A DNA stretch of 64,000 nt from Bradyrhizobium sp. Ghvi. Its GTDB lineage: Bacteria; Pseudomonadota; Alphaproteobacteria; Rhizobiales; Xanthobacteraceae. The notes under the pieces were generated by a model. It did not search any database, was not told the origin of the DNA, and saw only the letters and a list, made by a program, of their open reading frames with translations. The position numbers and the translations under genes were made by a program. The DNA lies in NCBI RefSeq assembly GCF_900115265.1, contig NZ_FOVU01000005.1:372001-436000 (forward strand), given 5' to 3'. Shown here piece by piece: positions 24,872 through 33,841 of the stretch. Positions within the stretch are counted from its first letter, which is position 1. Each line of letters starts with the position of its first letter.

Positions 24872-26062
24872 ATGAACAAGTCCGTCCAGCCGATGTCTTC
24901 GTTGTCGCTCAAGCTGCCGAAGGCCGATCGCTCGATCGAAACCTACCGGTTGGCTGCCTCGCGCACGTTTCCCGCCAAACTCGAAGGGCCGCTGAACCGC
25001 ATCGCCTTCTCGGCCGTGCACACGGTCGCCGATTCCCTTGCCGATAATGACCCCTGGCTTTCGGTCGCCGTCGACTGGGACAAGACCATCGCCTTCCGCG
25101 AGCATGTCTGGGATCTCGGCCTCGGCGTTGCCGAAGCCATGGACACCGCACAGCGCGGCATGGGGCTGGATTGGCCGACGTCCCTGGAGCTGATCACGCG
25201 CTCGGTCGGCGCCGCCAAGCGCCGCAATGCGCTGGTGTTCTCCGGTGCCGGCACCGACCACCTCGCGGTCGAGGACGCCAGGAGCATCGACGACGTGATC
25301 CGCGCCTATGAGGAGCAGATCTCGGCGGTCGAGAAGGTCGGCGGCCGCATCATCCTGATGGCCTCGCGCGCGCTGGCGAAGCTCGGCCGCAATGCCGACG
25401 ACTACGCCAAAGTCTATGACCGCGTGCTGTCGCAGGTCCGCGAGCCCGTCATCATCCACTGGCTCGGCGACATGTTCGATCCGGCGCTGACGGGATATTG
25501 GGGCACAAGAGATCTCGACAAGGCGATGGATATTGCTGTCGCCATCATCAACGGCAACGCCGCCAAGGTCGACGGCGTGAAAGTCTCGCTGCTCGACAAG
25601 CAGCGCGAGATCGACATGCGTCGGCGCCTGGACAAGCGCATCAGGATGTATACCGGCGACGATTTCAACTACGCGGAGCTGATCGCCGGTGACAGCGAAG
25701 GCTTTTCGCACGCGCTGCTCGGCATCTTCGATGCGATCGCGCCGGCAGCGTCGTATGCCCTGTCGCGGCTTGCGGCTGGTGACGAGGCCGGCTTCCACGA
25801 CGTGCTGGGGCCGACCGTGCCGCTGTCGCGCCATATCTTCAAGGCGCCGACGCGCTTCTACAAGACTGGCGTCGTGTTCATGGCCTATCTCAATGGTCAC
25901 CAGGATCATTTCACCATGGTGGGCGGCCAGGAGAGCACGCGCTCCACGCTGCATCTAGCCGAGCTGTTCCGCCTGGCCGACAAGGCCGGCCTGCTCGCCA
26001 ACCCCGAACTCGCGACCCAGCGGATGAAGGCCGTGCTCGCCACCCACGGTATCGAACCCTGA
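24872..26062 (+). CDS. DUF993 family protein (aldolase-type TIM barrel)
   Basis: The 396-residue protein fits the DUF993 family as I remember it, which is annotated as related to dihydrodipicolinate synthase-type class I aldolases but has no proven reaction I know of. Visible motifs are SAVHTVADSLADNDPW, DWDKTIAFREHVWDLG, NALVFSGAGTDHL, GGRIILMASRALAK, EPVIIHWLGDMFDP, GVKVSLLDKQREI and MYTGDDFNYAELI. A Schiff-base Lys could be in GVKVSLLDK, in analogy with the barrel's strand 6, but this is inference. ATG 24872 follows GGAGGGACAT. The stop overlaps the next start (TGATG). An aldol cleavage step of the pathway is the reasonable guess. Confidence 0.75.
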   Translation: MNKSVQPMSSLSLKLPKADRSIETYRLAASRTFPAKLEGPLNRIAFSAVHTVADSLADNDPWLSVAVDWDKTIAFREHVWDLGLGVAEAMDTAQRGMGLDWPTSLELITRSVGAAKRRNALVFSGAGTDHLAVEDARSIDDVIRAYEEQISAVEKVGGRIILMASRALAKLGRNADDYAKVYDRVLSQVREPVIIHWLGDMFDPALTGYWGTRDLDKAMDIAVAIINGNAAKVDGVKVSLLDKQREIDMRRRLDKRIRMYTGDDFNYAELIAGDSEGFSHALLGIFDAIAPAASYALSRLAAGDEAGFHDVLGPTVPLSRHIFKAPTRFYKTGVVFMAYLNGHQDHFTMVGGQESTRSTLHLAELFRLADKAGLLANPELATQRMKAVLATHGIEP

Positions 26063-26925
26063 TGCGCGATTTTTCCTCCGACCACCGCTGGCTGTCGCTG
26101 AACACGGCAACGGTCCGTAAGCAGGGCGACATCGTCGAGATCATCGAGGCCTGTGCCAGGCACGGCATTCGCGCCATCGATCCCTGGCGCGACCAGGTCG
26201 CTGCCGTCGGCCTCGATCGCGCCGCGCGTGCGGTGCGCGACGCCAGCCTCGAGCTGTCAGGCTATTGCCGTGGTGGCATGTTCACCTCGGATGCATCTCG
26301 CCGCGCTGAAGTGCGCGACGATAACAGGCGCTGCGTCGATGAAGCCAAGGCGCTGGGCGCGCCCTGCATCGTGCTCGTCGTGGGCGGCCTGCCGCAATAT
26401 TCGCGGCCGGGCAGCGAGGCGTCCAAGGATCTCGCGGCGGCGCGTGGGCAAGTCGAGGAAACGCTCGCCGAGATGCTGGACTACGCCCGGCAGGCAAAGC
26501 TGCCGCTGGCGATCGAGCCCTTGCATCCGGCTTACGCCGCCGACCGGGCCTGCGTGAACACCACAAAGCAGGCGCTCGACATTTGCGACCGGCTCGACCC
26601 TGATCGTACCGGCATGCTCGGCGTCGCGCTCGACGTCTATCACATCTGGTGGGATCCGGAGCTGATGGACCAGATCGCGCGGACCGGCAAGGATCGTCTG
26701 CTCGCCTTCCACGTTTGCGACTGGCTGGTGCCGACAAGAGACATTCTCAACGACCGCGGCATGATGGGCGACGGCGTCATCGACATCAAATCGGTTCGCG
26801 CGGCAGTCGAAGCGCAGGGCTTTGCCGGCTATTCGGAGATCGAGATTTTCTCCAACGACTGGTGGAGTAAACCGATGGACGAGGTGCTGCGCACATGCAT
26901 CGAACGCCACAGGACCGTGGTCTAA
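26062..26925 (+). CDS. Sugar phosphate isomerase/epimerase family protein (AP endonuclease 2-type TIM barrel)
   Basis: A 287-residue TIM-barrel protein of the xylose isomerase-like family. Metal-site motifs are LAIEPLHP (Glu on strand 5), ALDVYHIWWDPE (Asp and His), FHVCDWLVP (His and Asp) and EIEIFSNDWW near the C-terminus (Glu). These are the usual ligands of a divalent metal in isomerases and epimerases of this family. It is the last gene of the run starting at 19614 and overlaps the DUF993 gene by one base. It probably interconverts a keto sugar or acid of the pathway. The 142 bp after it carry nothing I can name. Confidence 0.85.
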   Translation: MRDFSSDHRWLSLNTATVRKQGDIVEIIEACARHGIRAIDPWRDQVAAVGLDRAARAVRDASLELSGYCRGGMFTSDASRRAEVRDDNRRCVDEAKALGAPCIVLVVGGLPQYSRPGSEASKDLAAARGQVEETLAEMLDYARQAKLPLAIEPLHPAYAADRACVNTTKQALDICDRLDPDRTGMLGVALDVYHIWWDPELMDQIARTGKDRLLAFHVCDWLVPTRDILNDRGMMGDGVIDIKSVRAAVEAQGFAGYSEIEIFSNDWWSKPMDEVLRTCIERHRTVV

Positions 26926-27067
26926 GCGGTAAGAGGTTGATCGCGAACATTCTCTGGTGTCGCAGATGGGCCACAAGCGGGCGTCAGGTTGGGCGGGCGT
27001 CTGTCAAAACGTGTTTGGCATTGCCATCTGATCCGTCGTACGCTGTGCTGTCATTGGATGGCGAGCC

Positions 27068-28858
27068 ATGGTGCAGGAGCGGCCAGTCCGGATAGAGCGG
27101 CGGTTGTCGGCGATATTGGCTGCTGACGTAGCTGACTATTCGCGACTCATGCACCATGACGAAGAAGCTACGCATGCCAAATTCACTGCGCTCCTGGGCG
27201 TCAGCGTCGCGCCCGCGATCTTCGAGCACGGCGGTCGCATCGTGAAGAATACCGGTGACGGGTTCTTGGCAGAGTTTCCAAGCGCGGTCGAGGCGGTTCG
27301 GGCTGCTGTGCAGTTCCAAACCGGCATCAAGGAGCTTACAAAAGCGGACGCGGAAGATAGGCGTATTGCTTTCCGTGTCGGTATCAATGTCGGCGATGTC
27401 ATTGTCGAGCCGCATGACATTTTTGGCGACGGCGTCAATATCGCGTCACGGCTTGAGAGTATCGCGGAGCCTGGCGGCATCTGCATCTCGTCTTCGGCCT
27501 ACGATTATATCCAGGGCAAGGTCGGCGTCGCGTTCACCGAACTGGGAGAGCAGAACCTCAAGAACATTTCCCGCCCCGTCCGAGCCTATGCCATGGTCCG
27601 TGACGGACTTCGTCCGGCATTCCAGGCTGACCGCGCGAAGCCGAGCCCGCCTGCGCCGCCTCATCTTTCCATCGTTGTGCTGCCCTTCGCCGATCTCAGT
27701 GGCGATCCCCGGCAAGACTACTTCGTCGATGGCGTGACCGAGAGTCTGACCACTGACTTGTCGCGCATCTCGGGTTCGTTCGTGATCGGCCGACACACTG
27801 CATTCGCTTACAAGGGCAAGACGGTCGACCTCAAGAAGATCGGGCGCGAGTTGAACGTCCGCTACGTACTCCAAGGTTCGGTCCAGCGAAACAACACCCG
27901 GCTTCGGGTGAACGTGCAGCTTGTCGATGCCGAAAGTGGCAATCACCTTTGGGCCGAGCGGTTTGATAAGCCCCTCGCCGACCTGTTCGATATGCAGGAC
28001 GAGATCGTTGCCCGGCTCGCCAACGCGCTGGATGCTGAGCTCATTGCAGCCGAGGCGCGGCGAGCCGAACACTCTGTAAACCCCGACGTGATGGACCTAT
28101 ATTTCCAAGGCATCGCTTTCGCGAACAGAGGGACCACTCCAGAGTACCTGAGGCAAGCGCGCGGCTTCTTTGAACGGGCTCTGGCGCTGGACCCCGGTTG
28201 TATTGAGGCGCTGGTAGGCAGAGCAGGCGTGGATGAGGCAACTGCCACCGCCCTGTTGACTGATGATCCGGCCCCGAACCTCGCGGCAGCTGAGGCGACG
28301 TTGAACAAGGCCCTATCGCTGGCCCCGCAGCATGCGTTGGCACACCTGCGATTGGGCATCGTCCTGATTCTGACGAGCCGCGCGGCTCGAGGTATTGCTG
28401 AATGTCAGCGCGCGCTGGCGCTGGATCGCAATTTGGCCCATGCTCACGCTTGGATCGGGCTCGCCAAAGTGTATGTCGGTCATGCTGCCGAAACCGAGAC
28501 ACACGTCCATGAGGCACTCCGCTTGTCCCCTCGCGATACCCGCTCCTATATTTGGCTGCTGATCGCTGGCCTGGCCAAGTTTCACCTTCGCGCCGACGAC
28601 GAGGCAGTAGCTTGGCTACGCCGTAGCATTGAGACCAATCGAAATCATCCGCTCGCGTATTTTTGGCTCGCCGCGGCGTTGGCGCGGCTCGGCGCGGTGG
28701 ACGAGGCGAAGGGCGCGGCGCGGGTGGCACTTGCTCTCAACCCGGGTTTCACCATTCGCCGTGCGCGTACCCACCTGCCGAGCGACAATCCGATTTACGT
28801 CGCTGGACGGGAGGATTTCTATGAGGGGCTGCGCTTGGCTGGGGTGCCAGAGGGCTGA
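27068..28858 (+). CDS. Class III adenylate/guanylate cyclase with TolB-like and TPR domains
   Basis: A 596-residue soluble protein with three parts. Residues 10-175 are a class III cyclase domain with the metal Asp20 (AILAADVADYSRL) and Asp64 (NTGDGFLAEF), and the Asn124/Arg128 pair (DGVNIASRLES). Residues about 200-320 are the VLPFADLSGDPRQDYFVDG domain often linked to these cyclases (TolB/FlgO-like). Residues about 330-575 hold several TPR repeats (ERALALDPGC, KALSLAPQHALAHLRLG, QRALALDRNLAHAHAWIG). No membrane segment is seen. This architecture is very common in Bradyrhizobium. All residues needed for cyclisation are present, so activity is likely, but the trigger is unknown. Confidence 0.88.
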   Translation: MVQERPVRIERRLSAILAADVADYSRLMHHDEEATHAKFTALLGVSVAPAIFEHGGRIVKNTGDGFLAEFPSAVEAVRAAVQFQTGIKELTKADAEDRRIAFRVGINVGDVIVEPHDIFGDGVNIASRLESIAEPGGICISSSAYDYIQGKVGVAFTELGEQNLKNISRPVRAYAMVRDGLRPAFQADRAKPSPPAPPHLSIVVLPFADLSGDPRQDYFVDGVTESLTTDLSRISGSFVIGRHTAFAYKGKTVDLKKIGRELNVRYVLQGSVQRNNTRLRVNVQLVDAESGNHLWAERFDKPLADLFDMQDEIVARLANALDAELIAAEARRAEHSVNPDVMDLYFQGIAFANRGTTPEYLRQARGFFERALALDPGCIEALVGRAGVDEATATALLTDDPAPNLAAAEATLNKALSLAPQHALAHLRLGIVLILTSRAARGIAECQRALALDRNLAHAHAWIGLAKVYVGHAAETETHVHEALRLSPRDTRSYIWLLIAGLAKFHLRADDEAVAWLRRSIETNRNHPLAYFWLAAALARLGAVDEAKGAARVALALNPGFTIRRARTHLPSDNPIYVAGREDFYEGLRLAGVPEG

Positions 28859-28865
28859 TGTCCGA

Positions 28866-29045
28866 GATCGGTCAAACGCGACAATGCTGGCGAGCCGTGG
28901 CTACGACGCCGATTGGATTGGAGAACTTGCGATCAAGAAAAGCGCATGAGCCGACATCGCGCTGAAAAGCAATCGCAAGGAAGCGATTTGCTTCAGTCCT
29001 TGGCTGTATCGCGCTCGCAATCGAGTTGAGCGGCTCTTCAACAGG
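28866..29045 (+). pseudogene. IS5-family transposase C-terminal remnant
   Basis: Directly after the cyclase gene the plus strand still encodes LASRGYDADWIGELAIKK, then an in-frame TGA at 28947-28949, then NRKEAICFSPWLYRARN and RVERLFNR, ending in a TAA at 29076-29078 after diverged residues. DRGYDADW ... NRKE ... YRARN-VERFFN is the C-terminal catalytic region of IS5-group DDE transposases, with the final Glu in VER. The TGA probably replaces a Trp codon (TGG) of the live gene. No N-terminal part or terminal inverted repeats were found, so it is dead. The rest of 28859-29117 shows nothing else. Confidence 0.75.
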
Positions 29046-29117
29046 ACTCGTGTCGGTCAGGTTGAGGTTCGGCGCTAATTGAACGAGTCCACGTCACGGT
29101 TCAGTCGCGCGCTGCCC

Positions 29118-30968
29118 TCACGGGCCGGCGACCTGTTGCAGCGTGTTGAATCGCGCCTTCTGTTCGCTGCTCAGCGTGGCGTAGAACTCGTCGAGCGCGG
29201 GCTCGACCAGGTTGGCGGCCGTCAGCATGGCTTCGAGCCGGTGCTGCATCGCCTCGAGCCGTCCGACCGGCGTCAGCGGCGTATCGTTCGGGCAGGACGC
29301 CTGCAGGTCCTCGACGCCCTTGGCCGTCGCTTCACCGAGGCGGTCGAGTGCGTCCTTCTGCTTGCCGGCGGGGTGGAGCACAGCCTCGATCCTCTGGACC
29401 GGGAATTGGGTCAGGCCGGATTTCGGCGCGCTGCAGGTCTCGGCGCTGGCTTGCTGTTGCTGCTGCGAGCGGTCGCCGACATTGGGGCCGAGCGCGTTGA
29501 AGCGGGCCTGCTGCTCGTCACTGAGCGAGTTGTAGAAATTCTCCAGCGCCGGTCGCACGATCTTGACGGCTTCCAACGTCGCGCTGATGCGGTTCATCAT
29601 GGCCCGCAAGCGGCCGGGCGGCGTCAACGCATAGGTCTCCGAACAGGAGTTCTTGAATACGTCGGCAGCTTTGGCGGCGGCCGCCTTCAAGTCGTCGAGC
29701 AGCGCGCGTTGCTCCGGCGTCGGCTGCACCGCTCTTGCGATATCGGCAAGCGGCCAGGCGGTGACGCCCTTGTCCGGGGTGCCGCACATCTGCTGTAGCG
29801 TTCGCGGGCTCACGCTGGCGCGCTGGCGCGGGCGAGAACCACCGCCGACTTGCGGAGTGTCATACGGACTGATGCTGGCGTAGGCGGAATAGGGGCTTTG
29901 GTCACTCCAGAACACGGTATCGACGAAGTCGTCATAGGCGTACGCCCAGTAGTCGGGCTCGTAAGCGTAGGACCAGAACGTGTAGTCGAAAATGTCGGAA
30001 TAGGCGTACGGCCAGAACACGGGCCCGAGCCATGCCACGAACACCGCGGGATGGCGGTGCCGCCAGGCCTCGCGCGGCGCCCAGCCGCTCTCGCGGGTGG
30101 TGAGCGCCGCCTGGGTTTGCGCAGTCGTCTGCTGACGGAAGGGCTCGGTAAATCGCCCGCGCTCGGCGGCCTGCACGGCCGCGGCAGTTGCTGGCGTGCG
30201 CCCGGCCGGAGCCTGTAATCCAAGCCGCTGTTGGCGCGCCAGATCGGTTTGCTGCGCACGCTGCTCACGCTCGAGCAGGCGATTCTGCGTCTGCAATGTC
30301 CGTTGCTGCTCGCGCAACGCCCGCGCGCCCTCAGGCTTCTGCGATTGGAGTTGCTGCACGCGCTGCTGCAGGCGATCGATGCGGGTCTGGCGCTCCGAGG
30401 TCTGGCGCGACAGCATCTCGCGCTGGCGCTGCTGCACCATCTGCTGTCGCTGTTGGATCTGCTGCTGATGCTGTTGCGCGCGCTGTTCGATCTGATTCCG
30501 TCGCGACAGCCGCTCGGTCGCGGCTGGCGGTGCGCTTGGGCGCGAAGGGGCGGCGATATGCGACGGCCGCGATATCATGGCGGGACGCTGCGGCGCCGCC
30601 GGCGCCCGATGGAATTCAGGCCGCGGCGCTGCGAAGTGCGGGGCAGCGCGCGGTGGGGGCGCAGCGAAGTGTGGGGCCGGCCGCGGTTGCGGTGCGGCGA
30701 AGTGTGGCGCCATGGCCGGCCGCTGCGCCATGGAAGGCGGATGGAACGCCGGTGCGGCGGGGCGTGCCATGACGGGCGGGGCCGCCGGACGGGCCATGGC
30801 TGGCGGCGCAGCCGGACGAGCCATGGCGGGTGGCGGTGCGGGCCGGGCCGCTGGCGCTACGGGTGGTCCGCCCCTTCCGTGGCCTGGTCCTTGGGCGAAC
30901 GCGACGCCCGGCACCAGCATCGAGATACCAACGAAGACAGCCGTAAAGCAAACGCCACGCGGAAGCAT
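29118..30968 (-). CDS. Secreted Pro/Ala-rich protein with two tandem LTXXQ-type (Spy/CpxP-like) domains
   Basis: The 616-residue product has a signal peptide (MLPRGVCFTAVFVGISMLV, cut after AFA). Then come repeats such as ARPAAPPAMARPAAPPVM, a Gln/Arg-rich coiled-coil region (about 140-240), and a Trp/Tyr-rich patch (YSDIFDYTFWSYAYEPDYW). At residues about 393-493 and 510-610 are two copies of one domain: both have a Cys at position 3 and 50, then TP-GRL-AM, then FYN/ATLSxEQxARFN. The last is the LTXXQ signature of Spy/CpxP-like periplasmic proteins. A role in envelope stress or metal handling is a guess by family. ATG 30968 has GGGAG eight bases upstream. Confidence 0.75.
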   Translation of the reverse strand: MLPRGVCFTAVFVGISMLVPGVAFAQGPGHGRGGPPVAPAARPAPPPAMARPAAPPAMARPAAPPVMARPAAPAFHPPSMAQRPAMAPHFAAPQPRPAPHFAAPPPRAAPHFAAPRPEFHRAPAAPQRPAMISRPSHIAAPSRPSAPPAATERLSRRNQIEQRAQQHQQQIQQRQQMVQQRQREMLSRQTSERQTRIDRLQQRVQQLQSQKPEGARALREQQRTLQTQNRLLEREQRAQQTDLARQQRLGLQAPAGRTPATAAAVQAAERGRFTEPFRQQTTAQTQAALTTRESGWAPREAWRHRHPAVFVAWLGPVFWPYAYSDIFDYTFWSYAYEPDYWAYAYDDFVDTVFWSDQSPYSAYASISPYDTPQVGGGSRPRQRASVSPRTLQQMCGTPDKGVTAWPLADIARAVQPTPEQRALLDDLKAAAAKAADVFKNSCSETYALTPPGRLRAMMNRISATLEAVKIVRPALENFYNSLSDEQQARFNALGPNVGDRSQQQQQASAETCSAPKSGLTQFPVQRIEAVLHPAGKQKDALDRLGEATAKGVEDLQASCPNDTPLTPVGRLEAMQHRLEAMLTAANLVEPALDEFYATLSSEQKARFNTLQQVAGP

Positions 30969-31075
30969 GATTGTCGCTCCCAACTCGTAATTGCCCACGA
31001 CGTTTCAACGCACCGCGAACGGAATCGTTCGTTGCTGGCCACGGCCGGCATTGCGATTTTCCGACGCAGGCAACC

Positions 31076-32290
31076 TCACGAGAAATCCTGCGTCAGGGTC
31101 GCGGCGAACCGCTCGAGCGCCCAGTCGACCTGGTCGCTGGTGATCACCAGCGGCGGGGCGATGCGGATCGTGTGCTCATGGGTATCCTTGGCGAGGATGC
31201 CCTTGGCCTGGAGCGCCTCGCAGTAGCGGCGCGCGCGGCCGGCCTCGGGGTGCAGTTCGACCGCCAGCATCAAGCCGCGTCCGCGCACCTCACGGATCGT
31301 GTTGGCACGAATGTCTTTCAAGCCTTCCAGAAAGCGCGCACCCTGCCTGGCCGCGTTCTCGATCATGCCTTCCTCGACGAGCACGCGCATCGCCGCGCGC
31401 GCGACCGCGCAGGCAAGCGGATTGCCGCCGAAGGTCGAGCCATGCTGCCCGGGCCTCAATGTGCCCAGCACGTCGTTGTTCGAGAGCACGGCCGACACCG
31501 GATAGAAGCCGCCGGACAAGGCCTTGCCGAGCAGCGTCACGTCCGCCTCGATGCCCTCATGCTGCTCGGCGAGCAATTTGCCGGTGCGGCCGAGCCCGGT
31601 CTGGATTTCGTCGAGCACCAGCATCACGTTGCTCGCCGTGCAGAGCTGGCGCACTTTCGTGAAATAGCCGGCTGGGGGAATGATGACACCGGCTTCGCCC
31701 TGGATCGGCTCGACCAGAAACGCGACGGTGTTTGGCGTGATCGCTGCTTCCAGAGCAGCGGCGTCGCCGAACGGGATGATCTTGAAGCCCGGCGCGAACG
31801 GGCCGAAGTGCTTGCGAGTCTCAGGGTCAGTTGAAAAGCCGACGATGCCCAGCGTGCGTCCGTGGAAATTGTCGGCGCAGACGATGATCTCGGCCTGGCC
31901 ATCAGGCACGCCTTTCACCTCATAGCCCCATTTGCGGACCGACTTGATCGCGCTTTCGACCGCCTCGGCGCCGCTGTTCATCGGCAGCACCTTGTGGGAG
32001 CCGGTCAGCGCCGCGATCTCTTCGTAGAAGGGGGCGAGCTGGTCGTTGTGGAAGGCGCGCGAGGTGAGCGTCAGCCGGTGTGCCTGCTCCACCATCGCCG
32101 CCAGGATCTTGGGGTGGCAGTGGCCCTGGCTGACCGCTGAATAGGCGGAGAGGCAGTCGAGATAGCGGTTGCCTTCGATATCCCAGACCCAGACACCTTC
32201 GCCGCGCGACAGGACGACCCCGATCGGTTCGTAATTGTAGGTGCCAAGGCGCCGTTCCGTTGCGAGGAAATCAATGACCGACGAGCTCAT
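31076..32290 (-). CDS. rocD: Ornithine--oxo-acid aminotransferase
   Basis: The 404-residue class III PLP aminotransferase transfers the delta-amino group of ornithine to 2-oxoglutarate, giving glutamate semialdehyde. Family motifs are NYEPIGVVLSRGEGVWVWD at residues 19-37, LPMNSGAEAVE at about 102-112, NFHGRTLG, LDEIQTGLGRTGK with the PLP-ring Asp227, and the Schiff-base Lys256 in LLGKALSGG. Start motif N-Y-x-P and the Y-P-V-S following the Lys are characteristic of ornithine aminotransferase compared with acetylornithine aminotransferase. ATG 32290 follows GGAGTGACGACAG. The neighbours do not form an arginine catabolic cluster, so it appears to be a single gene. Confidence 0.9.
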   Translation of the reverse strand: MSSSVIDFLATERRLGTYNYEPIGVVLSRGEGVWVWDIEGNRYLDCLSAYSAVSQGHCHPKILAAMVEQAHRLTLTSRAFHNDQLAPFYEEIAALTGSHKVLPMNSGAEAVESAIKSVRKWGYEVKGVPDGQAEIIVCADNFHGRTLGIVGFSTDPETRKHFGPFAPGFKIIPFGDAAALEAAITPNTVAFLVEPIQGEAGVIIPPAGYFTKVRQLCTASNVMLVLDEIQTGLGRTGKLLAEQHEGIEADVTLLGKALSGGFYPVSAVLSNNDVLGTLRPGQHGSTFGGNPLACAVARAAMRVLVEEGMIENAARQGARFLEGLKDIRANTIREVRGRGLMLAVELHPEAGRARRYCEALQAKGILAKDTHEHTIRIAPPLVITSDQVDWALERFAATLTQDFS

Positions 32291-32515
32291 CTGTCGTCAC
32301 TCCATTGCTACGCGCGAGCGTTGGCCGACTGCGCCGGCCGCGCTCAGCTTGATGTGGGTATCGGCCGGAACGTGCGGAAGCTTTCATACGCCCAATGATG
32401 CGGCACGGCCAGATTTGCTCGAAATGTCAGATGGTTCTGCCGAGCCACAGCTCATCCTTGGCCAACCCGCGGTCTACTGTGCATGGGGTTGTTTTCGACT
32501 TTTTACTTTGAGGCC

Positions 32516-33736
32516 TCACCCGATCGCGCAAGGCACACTCAAGAAACCCCGAAACCGCACCCGTCCACCGCGTATCGGCTGCCCGTTCACGGCGTAGTCC
32601 GGAAAGCGCGCCAGGAAGCGCGAGATCGCGATCGCGCCTTCGAGTCGCGCCAGAGCCATGCCCGCGCATTGATGTGCGCCGGTGGCAAACGCAAGATGAC
32701 GGTTCGGCGTGCGCGCGACGTCGAAACGTTCCGGGTCCGGAAACTGTGCGGGATCGCGGTTGGCTGCTCCAATGCACAGAGTGACCGACGTGCCTGCCTC
32801 GAGCACGACGCCGCCGAGCTCGACCCGCTCGGTGGTCATGCGGTTGCCCAGCTGGTTCGAGCTTTCGTAGCGCAGCACCTCTTCGACCGCGGTCTTGATC
32901 AGGTTGGGGTCGTCGATCAGGCACTGCTTCTGGTCAGGATGCCGATGCAGCGCAACGAGGCCGTTGCCGATCAGGTTGGTCGTGGTCTCGTGGCCGGCAT
33001 TGAGCAGGAAGATGCAATTGTGCAAGAGCTCCTTCTCGGTCAGCCGCTCGCCGTTGTCCTCGCCCTGGATCAGGCGCGTCAGCACGTCACGGTCGGGATT
33101 GCCCGGCTTCGCGCGCCGCTGCGCGACCAGCGTTTCGAGATAGCCAAGGAAGTCCGTCACCGCCTTGTTGCCGCGCGCAGCCGCGTCAGGCGACACCACG
33201 GGCTCGAGCGCACCAAGGATCGCCAGCGACCAGTCGCGCAAGGGCCCGCGCTCGTCATGTGACACATCGAGCAGATTGCCAATCACCTCGATGGGAATCG
33301 AGGCGGCGAAATCCTCGATCAACTCGCAATGGCCCTTGGCGGCGATGGCGTCGAGCAGGCCGTCGACCAGCTTGATGAGGTCGCCCTCCATGTTGGCGAT
33401 CGCGCGCGGCGACAGCGCGCCCATGATCAGGCGGCGCACGCGGGTGTGGGCGGGCGGGTCATTGAAGACAAGGCTCGTCGTGTGGTGCTCGTAAAGGGGC
33501 GTGTCGCCATATTTCGGCGCGAACTCGCGCTTCTTGTCGGAGCTGAAGGACTTCGTGTTCTTGTAGGTGGTGACGAGATCGTCGTAGCGCGTCAGGAACA
33601 CGGTGCCGTTCGGCAGCCGCTTGACCGGCTCATTCTCCCGCAGTGCACGATAGGTCGGATAGGGATTGTCGTAGAACTCCGGCGTCAGCCTCTCGAGGTC
33701 GAAGCTCGCCGCCAGCTCCTTCGCATCTGCGTTCAT
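32516..33736 (-). CDS. Cytochrome P450
   Basis: A 406-residue soluble class I type P450 (mono-oxygenase needing a ferredoxin and reductase). The heme ligand is Cys357 in FATGAHQCAGM, the I-helix oxygen site is AGHETT at 247-252, and the K-helix ExxR is Glu286-Arg289 in EEVLRYES. DPPAHTRVRRLI at about 93-104 is the common C-helix motif. The length and motifs resemble bacterial families acting on terpenoids or fatty acids, but the substrate is not readable. It is divergent from a two-subunit TPP decarboxylase 105 bp away. No ferredoxin is near; a ferredoxin reductase-like gene is at 14426. Confidence 0.92.
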   Translation of the reverse strand: MNADAKELAASFDLERLTPEFYDNPYPTYRALRENEPVKRLPNGTVFLTRYDDLVTTYKNTKSFSSDKKREFAPKYGDTPLYEHHTTSLVFNDPPAHTRVRRLIMGALSPRAIANMEGDLIKLVDGLLDAIAAKGHCELIEDFAASIPIEVIGNLLDVSHDERGPLRDWSLAILGALEPVVSPDAAARGNKAVTDFLGYLETLVAQRRAKPGNPDRDVLTRLIQGEDNGERLTEKELLHNCIFLLNAGHETTTNLIGNGLVALHRHPDQKQCLIDDPNLIKTAVEEVLRYESSNQLGNRMTTERVELGGVVLEAGTSVTLCIGAANRDPAQFPDPERFDVARTPNRHLAFATGAHQCAGMALARLEGAIAISRFLARFPDYAVNGQPIRGGRVRFRGFLSVPCAIG

Positions 33737-33841
33737 CCCGTTATACTCGCCGGTTAAAGCCGTTATGCCGTTTTTGTTGTTCTGGTCGATGCGTGCACGC
33801 GTCTACAGTCTGCGCACCTTGCTAGCCGACCGGACAGGAAA

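Noticed and set aside
26926..27067. Possible small gene or riboswitch between the isomerase and cyclase genes
   Set aside because: No start with ribosome site, no strong stem, no recognised motif; only a promoter for the cyclase is expected there.
30700..30870. Short direct repeats considered as a satellite or CRISPR
   Set aside because: They are coding repeats (ARPAAPPAM units) in frame with the LTXXQ protein.
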